From Pontederia crassipes (taxonomy: Eukaryota; Streptophyta; Magnoliopsida; Commelinales; Pontederiaceae): a DNA stretch of 64,000 bases. The stretch covers positions 27,635,052-27,699,051 of the forward strand of contig CM060183.1 in NCBI GenBank assembly GCA_030549335.1. The letters are read 5' to 3'. Shown here piece after piece: positions 1-13,500 of the stretch. The notes beneath the pieces are model-generated. The model made no database searches, was not told the origin of the DNA, and worked only from the letters and a program-made list of their open reading frames with translations. A program made the position numbers and the translations under genes. Each line of letters begins with the position of its first letter. Within the stretch, counting starts at the first letter, position 1.

Positions 1-1302
1 ATCCGGAGAAATCGGACTCGGCGCTGGCTTCGTATTTACCGTTAGATCTCGATCCGACAGTGTTAGATTTCTGATTACACCGGGATCTTTTGCTTTGCCT
101 TCATTGGATTTAGGGCTTCCGTGCACGAGAAATCTCGGCAGTTTCTTTTTTCATCCTCTGTTTTTTCCTTCTCTCATCGTTGCTCGCCAGTGGACTTCAG
201 CGCCACCAAAAGGTACTTCTTTCCTCCAAATCTGATCATTTGCTACGATTCCTTCGTATTCCCCAATCGCTTGTTCTTGGTTTGCTTGTTGGTTGCTTCG
301 CGGGCGGAAATTATACGTTGGATGTGTTTAGTGCTTCCAACCCGCACCAGCGGGTTTATGCAAATGGTCTGTGCAAAAATAGTGTTCTGTGTTCTCAGTA
401 CGAAATGTTACCTCTGGAAGACAGTGGTGCTCTCAAAGTTTGAGATAACAATTACCTAATTTTATTTATTGTGGAGGTGGCGGCAACGGTGATGTCGATT
501 CGTGAGGATTGCATATCAATATTGTCAAAATCAACGTACATTTTTTTTACGATCCTGCGTCGAAAAATCGTGCTCGATCCTGCTCGATAGAATCGCGTGC
601 TGGAAGAGTTAAGGGCTCACGTGTGACCAAGTGAGCGAAAAACCAATACGGGAAAAAACGCGATGCCCTAGTTTACCTCCACCAGACGCCGTGGGTTGCC
701 GTCGCCGCCTGCCGCCGTGTGTTGACGCCTGCCGCCGTGTTTTCCAGCCGTCTGCCACTCTGCGCTGCTGCCGCTCGCCGTGTATCGCCGGTACTCCTCG
801 TCTCCTCCCTCCCTCAATCTCTCTCTCTCTCTCTCTCGGTGTCGCCGTTCTTTCTCTCTCGCGCGCGGTCTGCTCCTGCTCCCTGCTCATGCTCTGTTGT
901 CTCCCTCCCTGCTCGCGCGATTCGGCGCCTCTCGACGCCTCCCTGCTCACATGCAGGGAGCACCGAGGTCTCCCTGCTCGTGTCCGTGCTAATTAATATA
1001 TTAAAAAATAATCTGGTAAAATCGGCCGTGTCTGGTTACGAGTTCACGATTTACGTTTCCCGGCAATGGACGTCGTGCCCGTTTTACGTGTTTGTTTGAC
1101 AACATTGTTGCATACTAACCCTAGATTAAATTGGGGCATGAGATTGGTCTTGTAGTGTTTGCTTTCCGTTTGTAAATGATAACGCAATCTAGATGTTAAG
1201 TGTATGAAGTTGTTTTGTTCCAATGACTTAAAACTCATTTCTTTTCTTCTATCTGATTCTGCCTTGCATTTCAATGTCTGAAGCTATTTCTTCACCATCG
1301 TC
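1..1302 (+). promoter_or_regulatory. 5' flank and probable leader of the BUD32 gene
   Basis: No convincing coding exon is visible here; the short open frames overlap on both strands and match nothing I recognise. Positions 660-990 are GC- and pyrimidine-rich, with a (TC)n run near 818-838, as in many plant 5' leaders. A telo-box-like AACCCTA lies at 1117-1123, about 180 bp before the BUD32 start codon. The first 480 bases could be a 5' UTR exon of BUD32 or the edge of a divergent gene. Transcript data would be needed to place the start of transcription. Confidence 0.35.
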
Positions 1303-3153
<1,851 letters not shown>

Positions 3154-4515
3154 ACAGCATTGATCATTTCACATTGCATAACCACACTTGTTACTCAGCC
3201 TAAGTTGCAAGGGCTTCACAATATCTATACGAGGCTTCCGGAAAACAACACATTTGAACTTTAGGTGATATGTATTGGGACGGTCATCTTACTTTCGTAA
3301 TCTGAAATGTACCCTAACTCTGTGATTTGGTTTTCATGGAATGCGGCAAGGTGCATCTATGACTTTTGGATCCGTTTTTTTCTGTATGTCTTCAATGGAT
3401 ACGGACACCCTTTCTTGCTCCGTTAATACGCATGAGCATCCAACACATTACTTGAAACCAAGCATTATCACTGCATAACTCCTGTAAAAATGTCAGAAAA
3501 TAAACCACGAACCATTACCACATCTTTATCAGCATACGAACCCCATATCAGTACTGGGGATGAGCTCTCATAGGACGACTTTAATTGTGAATACTCACTT
3601 TTATCATTGAGCTCATATTGAATTGGATATTTTCTTTTACATATAAATGTGTTAAACTGTGTACCTAAGAAAAAAAAGGGAGAAAATTAATTCCATGGTT
3701 CTGTAGATGTGTTCCGTCACAATAAAAAAAAGGAAAAATAGCATCATACAACAAGGCCAAGAAACCTCCGGGATTTAACTGGCAATGAGTTGAGACCACC
3801 CAAATTTTAAAATCAAACATATTCAAGCCTTGGCCACCTACTTCGTCCATGATCCAAGACGCAAGCCATATTTCCGGGCATGAACCGAATTTGTGCAAGT
3901 CATCTCTGGCAGCAATGATCACTTATCAAGGTTCGGATTTCATTTGGGGAAAGAATTTGCGCCTAGTAAACACATCCAGAGTCGTTAAAATGCAAGCAAA
4001 CAAATGGTAAAAATATTATCCACAAAATCAAGGGGAGTACAGTTTCATGCAGTTAATTATGTGCCCATGTGATCAGGTTAAATATAACTGAAGCTGTTAA
4101 CTGCAAGCAAACGTAGTGGCAGAAATGTTTAGAAATGCTTCAAACAAGACCAGATAATCTTCAGAGATATATCATTGGAAAAATTGATGTTCTTAATTAC
4201 ATGACACTAAAATAAAACTGAAGCAGAGGGACTCTTGAGAAGTTTCTACCCATCATTTGATTGTTGCATGACTGCAAGTATGATTTCCTAATATTTACTA
4301 TGCTTTCATCATGATCTAGGTTTCTTAAAAAAGTTGTTTTCCTTGTAAATGTTTGTTTTCTTGTTCCAGGGATTTAAGTTGCCAAATAATTTGACTGCAC
4401 GGTGTTGGGAAAATGTCTGTTTCACCTTCTGAATCCTCGAGTCAAATGAATATGGACAAAAACTGAATAAACAAAATATTTATATGTATGCTCAACTCCA
4501 GTCCAGCAAAAGAAC
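3154..4515. other. Convergent intergenic spacer between BUD32 and SUV3
   Basis: This 1.36-kb stretch separates two stop codons that face each other, so it must hold both 3' UTRs and polyadenylation signals. It is AT-rich with A-runs (for example 3667-3677 and 3721-3737). I see no extra exon, RNA gene or transposon. The 3' ends of the two transcripts may overlap, but this cannot be seen from sequence. Confidence 0.6.
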
Positions 4516-7500
4516 TTACATCATGTCCAACTGATTCCTCCGAGAAAGTAGCCTGTTCTGACGGATCTGCCCCCGCCATCCAATTCCTTCAAGAAATCCT
4601 TCAATTAATCTGAATGGATCAGATGTCAGATCAGTCCCCATAATACCTCATGATATGTAAAAAATGCAAGGATATAGAATTAATGGCTGATTCCGCACTC
4701 ACAGGCTACACACAGCTTTTTGAGAGGATGCCAATTCCTGATCTGGAAATGACTCTTCAAACCGAAAACTAAGCCAAACATAAAGATCCAAAACCTATTC
4801 ATTCCACAATATGAAGGTAGCATCAAGCTCTTAAAACATACTACTGAAATTTCCATCTTAGGCAGCTCAAAGCAAATCATTGTTTAGGCAGCAAGGGGTG
4901 TTCTGATATTTACTTTCATAAACTATATTGTATTAACACCTAATTACTAATATTATTTTATCATACATTTCAAACTATAGATTACACATAAGGTTCATGG
5001 TCAACTGAATGATAATCACCTTGTGGATGGATTCAAGATCCTTCAAGGTTTCATGTGATTTGGGCACTTGAAGCGTTCCAGGTGTAAAAATCTCTCTAAG
5101 GCGAACAAATTTCTTCTTTGCATAATTTTCTGCAAACTATTATTTTTTCTCCATGATACAAGTCTATCAAGTTTCATATGTTACAATATGCAAACATAGT
5201 ATGATAGAAATGATAAAAGATCACCTGTATTAAACCCTGGGCTGCAATATCATCATCCATTTCAACTGGACTGCAGGAATTAAATCATGTAGATTTGAGT
5301 TGAAAAGCAAACTCTAAAATAATCTGAAAATAAAACTTTACATTGTTACGTAAAGCTACTTAAGTTACCTGAGACAAAAAACATATTTCTCGTACAACCC
5401 AAGGGGTAAATCATCAACAACAGTTGCAATTTTCTGTAACCACGCAATGCAAAATACATCATCATATTGTAAAAGCCAATTCAGTTTAGGAAATGCACAT
5501 TTAAGTATGAGCCATAATTACCCAAATAACTACTACAATCAGACAAATAAGTATTTGGGTTCATAATGAATAAAGAACACTATATCTTACCTAAAAAAAG
5601 ATCACTATATCTAAGGGCAAATCAGTGACACAGACCAATGACAACTTGGTCAGTTCATCTTGACCTGTAAACAACTAACACTTAAACGATCTCTCATACA
5701 TTACAACTGAAACTATTATCGGAATGAGTCTCGGGTTGCAGACACAAATTTAGTTCCCTCTCAATGCCTCAAACTGAGAATATACCCCAAGCACAAGTCA
5801 TAAACTTTCAATCTTAATAATCCATGATTTCAAGGCTTGATATTTTCTGTGAATCACCTAGTCTGTTTCTTGAGAGCGAATCACCTAGTCCTGTTGGCCT
5901 CACTTTTTCATTTGCATTTTTACTAGTATAGCAGAATGAGTATATAGTTGACTAATGAACCTTTTTACCCTAAAAAAATGAATTGCAGGCTTCTTGGGCC
6001 TCTTATTTTGAAGGAAAAAAACAGAGAAAAGCAGGATGGGCTAGAAAGAAATCATCGTTACAGTAATTACTTTATAACTGACTAATTGAGACCCTACTTT
6101 TTATGAGTTTCCTGATTAAAAAAATAGCCTGGAGCATAGTCCTGAGATGATAATACAGCACAGAATTATATGAAGTAGCTTGCAGTCCACAATAAAAGTT
6201 CTTCTATTGTCTTTTTCATAGGCACTGCCCTTTTCAAAATTAAGCTATCAGAAACACATTTGATGTATTCCAGATGCAAGATATTAACTGTCAAACAAAA
6301 TTCGAACCAAAAACTTAGGAAATACCACTAACCAGCATCTGCTCACAATCTGCTATAAAGTAATCTGATGACAGTTTTGCCTTCTCTAAGAATTGTTCCT
6401 GCACTAGTGGAAAATGTTCAACAGTGTTTTTCTTTTAGGGGAAACGTTCAACAGTATTAATATACATAATAAATAAATATCCTATATACATGCTTCATAA
6501 TTTATCAAAATGCTAGAAACTAGATAACATAGATAGGTCCCAGACTTTTGAATAGCACACATATGGACGAGCTGAATAGCTCAAATGAAAAGTTGATAGT
6601 CATAGAAGGCAAGAAGAAACAATTAGAACAAATAGGTGCCAGAAATATTACAAAAAAGGAACCACAACATCCACAATAGGTGCCTGAGATCTAACATGAC
6701 ATCCTGTGCCTGCAAATTGATCCAAAATCCAAAAAATGTCTGGTAAACTATTAAACTGTTTAAAAATATACAGCTGTTGGAAGATCTTTTTCCGACCATT
6801 ATTACTAAACAAGACAGTGAAAATGAGAACTCTAAAGAAGTGAAAATGAATGTCATCCGACAAATCTCAATTGGCAAACTTGTAATTCAAGTTGCTCAGT
6901 TTTATTAGTGACCTTTGAACATCTGCAACTACAAAAGCAGGACATGCATGTCTCATTTACTAATAAGTAACAGAAGAGAAAACCTAGTTAAAGCATTTAA
7001 CATTACTTAGATTAGTGCATAACAAAATGGATAGCATTATCCGTTACAAGATTAATGTTTAATGACTCCAGGTACTAGTAGGACATGACAAATGAAGTAT
7101 AAATTATAAAGATCCGTACCAGTATAGAATGGAAATTAGCTTTCGGGTGCAACTGTGAATAGAGTGATAGAAGATCAAAGGTAGGAAACAGCCCAGCACG
7201 CTGCAGAATAGAAGTAAAAATAACAGAAATTGAAATGGCATAGATGGAAATCAAGATGTTAATTAAAAAAATGTTCCGGTAACACTCATATTGATTGTAG
7301 AACTCTGTGATACTTCTCTGTCAAATTCACAAAAAAAAAAATATCTAATGTTACTTCGCAGTATTTAGACAACGATAGGAACACGAAAATGTTCCAAAGT
7401 TAAATTCGGAAGTTTCAATTTGAAAATGGTACATTACCTTTATCTATAAAACATGGAAAATATAATTTCTTCTCAAAGATCAGTAATGATCCCTCTCAAA

Positions 7501-10500
7501 AAAAAAAAAAAGAAAGATCCACAGTCTCTCACATATTATTAGTATATTTGTAGTGTAAAATGTTTGGGAATTATGATTCCAAAAGCTTTCACATGGAGTT
7601 ACATAATTTGTGTGCTCGAGAAAGTTTATGAAATCTGTAAACTTAGACGATATAGAAAAGTCAAATAACATACCTCTATAACAGGAGAAGAAGATTCCAA
7701 CGATGAATGGAGCAAAGGCAGGTCTTCAGAACTCAAACAAGTTACCTCCCCATTAGGAAATTTAGATCCATATCTTCCAGCCCTCCCTAAAGAACATGTT
7801 GTGTGTCTAACAAGTCAAATAACATGTAGTGTGTCTAAAAATAAAATGAGAATATATACTTCACGAATGAAAGGAATTGATCTAAACTGTCAATTGCCGA
7901 TGAAAAAGATGGCCTGAGACCACATACTGTGCATACCTTAAGTTTCTTACTATTGCAACATCCAAATACCCATTGACCTTATCCACACGTCAATGAGTTC
8001 TAAATCAGGTTCACTTGCATACCCAACAACTCTTCCATGATTTTCCCATATTGAACTTACCTGAGTATACTTGTGCATGTCCTTGAAGAATGCAACTCCT
8101 CTTTACATTTTATCCACCATAATTCAAAGTTCCATGCAGAGTGTCTCTAATACCAAAGTCTAACAACAAATCCCCACATTTTTTTAAACATGCTAAACAT
8201 CAGTAATTATCTGCTTCGGACACTTTTGGTTTTGCACAATTTTTCAAATATGACAGTGGATTCCAAGACATGTTCATTTGTACATTCGGAGTCTATCACT
8301 TATACACTCATCATCTCTCATGTGTTTTGTCTTGTTATTTTTCTTCAAACAGATGCACATGATCTTTAAGCAAATTTACCTCTTGTCAACTATCCGTTGT
8401 TATTGAAGTCGACCAGTGTGCATAAAGAAAACTTAAACTGACCAATAAGAGTTAAATCTTGTACACATGGTTTTTTTTCTACAGTTGTCCGGACCAAGGT
8501 TGTCAGGATCGCTTGCAGGATCGTAAGATCCTACGATCCAATAGTGGGCAAGCGATCCTGATCTCACCTTAGGGATCGGAAATGTAAGATTTTTTATCGA
8601 GGATCAATCGCTGGATCGTAAGATCGGTAGGATCGTAAGATCCTACCTATCCTGTGATTTTATTTTTTTAATTATTTTTTATTGAGAAAAACTAAAAAAA
8701 TAGAATGTTAGAATTAAAAAATTGGCAACAAAGGAGGTAACTTTCTCATGGATCAACGAATATATTGAGCGGAATGACGTCGTATGATCCACGTAGCCGA
8801 CCCCACCTAGTGGGATAAGGCTTTATTGTTGTTGTTGTTGTTGTTGAAAAAAATAGAATATTAAGAATAAAAATTAGCAAGGAATTAGGTCAAATTCCTC
8901 TCCATTCTCTCCCTCTTCATTTCTCCATTCATTTTTTATGTGATCTATTATTAATTAATAAACTTATGTAAAAATGATATTTAGAAAAAAATTCTAAAAA
9001 ATGAGAAAACTGATTTACCATTGTTAATTATCATAATTAGTTTATCTTAATTTCTAACTTTCTATATTGTTATATAGCCCATGAAAGTTACAAATTAAGT
9101 ATAATGTAGATATTGAGAGTAAAATATTAAATAATGATTATTATTGCTACTATTATTATATTTTAAAAAAAAAATTTTATTTAGAAGGTAGGATCTTACG
9201 ATCCTCGATCCTCCGGACCTCTCCCGATCTTACCTCGAAAAGCGATCCTGACAACCTTGGTCCGGACCTTGTCTCCAACCCCCTATATGAGGAGGCACCC
9301 CTTCTCCTGAAGCTACGAGGCTATTTTGTCAAGTTCCTTAGAGAGAGTTGTCTCACAACCTTAGGTACTCTCTATCTACCCACCTGCGTCAGTTTCATAT
9401 ATCAATTATTCTGACATTCAAATTCGATATATATTAAATTGTGCAAACGGTTTTTTATTTATTCCCTTAGACCACTTTTAGTATGAATATTTAAAAATGC
9501 TGAGAAACTCCGCCTATGTTTTATAGCCGGTCCCAAGCCCGGATAAAGGAGGAGGGTTGTGTTTGGCCCCGACAGCCAGCGTAAAACCCTGTCGAATCCC
9601 ATGAACATGGATCAACGAATATACAGAATGACGTCGTATGATCCATGTAGCCGACCCCACCTAGTGGGATAAGGCTTTGTTGTTGTTGTTGTTGTATTTA
9701 AAAATGTTGAGAATTTTCATATATGCCCTTCAAATTTTATCACGAGTAGATGGATACTAACTTGAGAAATAGGGATAATGAATAACCGTAATTCCAAGGA
9801 CCATATGTCAAAAGGTTTTGCTTACAAACAATTAGATGATCATAAGTGATGCACATTTAAATGTTAACAATGGTCATGTGCAAAATGACTTCCAAGTCTC
9901 TTGTGACATAAAATTGAAGTGCTCATAAGTTTGAACAAACCATGTCCAATCCGTGTTATGGTATTCAAGGATTATCATTTCACAATTGGCATACAAAAAC
10001 ACAGCAAATCAAGGATTAGAAGTTATTGTAGGATGAGTAGAATATTTGCCTCGTCATCTTTTTCACTCTAGAAAAAGGATTAGAAGTTATTTGGCACCTG
10101 CTATTTGCTTAATTTCTGGTACGCTGAGCTCCCGAATGCTAATACCGTCAAACTTTTTCACTGTTGAAAATATCATCCTTGATATATTGAGATTAAGGCC
10201 CATTCCAATTGCATCACTAGCTACAAGAACATCAAAGTCATTGCTTTCGTCGTTGAACATTCTTGCCTGCAAGTTTGATTTAAACTTCTAATCAGCTGAC
10301 AATACAATGCTTAGAGAATGAACAAAAAACATGCAAAAGTTAGATCTTCTGAGCAAAGAAGATCCAAAAATAAAACTAATATGAATGAAATTGCATAAAT
10401 CCATCAGTATGCCAAGGGAATATTATGCACACAAATACACGACAGATAATTTTCAATAATGGGCCCATCCTAGTTCACATATCTTTATCCCTTCTTGTAT

Positions 10501-13500
10501 ACCATGGAAGTGGAAATCTATGTATCCTAGTAGCATGATAGTGTGATTGCTTCTAGCTAGCAGCAAACGTATCATGTAATGGACAAGATAGAGAAACTTG
10601 CAGTTAAATAAAACTGCTCAATAGATTAAAGAAGAAGCAATTGTAACCAAGCCAGCAAAATGTTTGAGAACAAAATTATTTAGATAGATATCATTTCACA
10701 TATGTACTAAATCAGTAGATCAACATTTCACTGAACCCTTTTTTTACGAAATTGAAGCAAAGATACCAAGAACAACTTTTCTCAGAAGGCTACTATCAAG
10801 GAAGGAGTACCTGTCTCGTGCGAGTCTCCGGTGGCAATGAACCATACACCACAGAACAAAGATGATTTCCCCCTTTTTCAATTTTCTTCTGTGCATTCAA
10901 AATGAAGATGTAAAGTTTCCTTTTTGCAACGACTTTCTGCTTAGATAGTGCTGAGCTACTCGTTAAGATGTAAAATATTGGATAATTATGTACAGAAAGA
11001 GAAACACAAATAAATGTTGCTGTAACAATTCCTTGAGAGGCATGTTCATGTTGCTTTTGTATCTCTAGAAGCCAAATCTAAAGATAGTTTATATAAAAAA
11101 AAAAGAGCCAAATTTGAACAAATATCATGTTTGATATCTTGTTTAATTGACTTTTGAACTCCATTACAATATTCAACATCTAGTACTCGTGGTTTCTGAC
11201 ATCACAGCCCTGCCACCGTGTTGTAAGGACTTCTGAAGCAAAGAAATACAACCATGATATATACTGAAAAACTATGAGTGTAGGCAAAGTTGTAGAAGAT
11301 AACCGGTTTTGGGAAATCAAACTGATCTTCTCACAACAAAAAAGAAAAAGAGATTGATCAAATGAAGTGTGGTTTAATGTTGCAGAGACAAAGAGATCAT
11401 TTCAAAATTAGCACTCATGTCGCACGATGCTCTCATTTAATGTCACAAGTCAAAGTAATAATGATTTACCATCGAAGCAAAAATTAAAGGAAATTTGAAT
11501 TTCAATGACAAAGAAGCATGTAAGCTTAAGTGTGCAACATCAGTACGGAAGCTGCTTAAACTATTTGATTGGACAAAAAGTTGACTTTCTTAACAACAAC
11601 AAAAAATAAATAATCTCATCTATTTGATTATCCGATTAATAAAATATTGTTTTCTATGGAAAAAAAGTAGCAATTGTTGTAACATAATCTATGATAAACT
11701 TAAACTATTCCTGAGAAATATCATTTGCATACAGTAAACATAGAAGGAAATGGTTTCTATTTTGTGAAGTTAGAAGGAAAGAAAAAATAATTGTTTAAAG
11801 CTTTAAGTCTGACCTTTAACTTATATATATCTTGTCGTGAGAATGCCACAATACAGTCACCTTTTCTGATGTTGGTGAAAGAACCAAGTGGGTATTTCAA
11901 TGGAACCAGCGGAGATAGTCTTTCATAATATTGAACCTAAGCACACAAATAAAAAGTAATCTAAGTGTGAGCAATTAAGATCGCCCAAAATGTTTATTTA
12001 CATCACTCAAGATTTTAATACTAAAAGAAGCAAAACTATGATGATATTTTTTGAAACGAGAAAGGACGACTAGCAAGAAGGTAGTCATCCAAAAGTTCCA
12101 TTAATAATAATAGTAGAGATTACAAAAAGTTTGATAGAAAGGAAAATAAACTTCCAGGCCATGAACAAAAAAAAAAACAGTAAAAACACCACTCGACACC
12201 ACTTCATATCAAAGATGGCCCCTGAATCCATGCCGTGACGAACAGGCATACAAGACAGATGAGAAGAGCCCACAACGGTCATCCCAAGCATTCAAAAACA
12301 GTTGACAAGTGCCCACACCGGTCATCCCATAATATGAGACCCCAATTTTCTAAGGAGGGCATAAATCATCCTTCAGATATCACAAGCCCAGAGGCCACCC
12401 CCTGTAGCTGGACGGTGTTTTTGAGAAGGAAATACATTATGAATGTCTTATTAAAAGATTTAAAACCTCTCAAAAAAAATTTCTTTTGAAGCAACTCAAA
12501 CCCATTTTTTGGGTAAGGAACCATTTCATCATTTATTTCTTTGAGAGGAAAATTTCATCATTTGGATGATATGAATCAACAGAAACATAGAGATACGATA
12601 TTGCATTATTTACATTCATTTCAACTGTTTGACCCATCATTGGAGTGAGAAAATTACAGAAATAAACTGGTTTATACAAAAATAATGCTGATGGTTGCAA
12701 TATTTGATCTTGGCAGAGTTATCACATCCAAAAAGAATGAAAGTAAATAACTACGAAGAACCTTGACAACATCTCCAGTAGCTTCAAGAATTCTCTGAAT
12801 GAGAGGAACTGCTGCTGGATCTCCACAAAGATGAAGTTCATCAGATGCAATCCCTAGCAACGCACGTGTGAACGAAAACCCCCTTGTTCTGCACCCTAAC
12901 ATCTACATAATAAGCATAAGAGTAAACCAAAAGGCAAAGTAGTGCCCTTTTCACTCTCACAAGATAGAGTTAACTTGTCATTTGTCCAGTAATGATGAAT
13001 GCAAAAGTTCTCTTTCTATAAGGCACAATCATAACAAGAATATTATTAACTTAACAAGGTAAATTATTGATTGCATAGCATCAATGGTGAGCATATTTTG
13101 TTCTTTTAAATGGGTGAAAAAAAAGACTTCAATGTCTCAAACACATCTACTCTAATGGAAACACTAAAAAAGACTAGGGTGTGTGGATAAGCTTACAAGT
13201 AGATCAAAATGACATAAGTAATTTTAAAATTTTCTCTATGTTCGGTAATCAAATATTAAAAAAAAGTGCTTATTTTAGTAACTACAAGTAAAAAAAAGTA
13301 GGGGACTGTAACTTATATTTTTTTAACTTATTAAGTCATTTGGGTAAACTAACTAGCTTACCATGTTAGCCCTCATCTTCTTTAAATATTTTCAATATAT
13401 AAAAATAGTTCCTTTTTCATCTTCTCCTAGAAGAAAGTTCCTCTTGCATCATTTTTTTTACCCGAACATTGCTTATTTTGATGATTGTGTCATTCAACTC

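Noticed and set aside
121..996. Overlapping open frames upstream of BUD32
   Set aside because: They occur on both strands in GC- and pyrimidine-rich sequence and have serine/proline/arginine-rich content with no domain; best read as leader or promoter.
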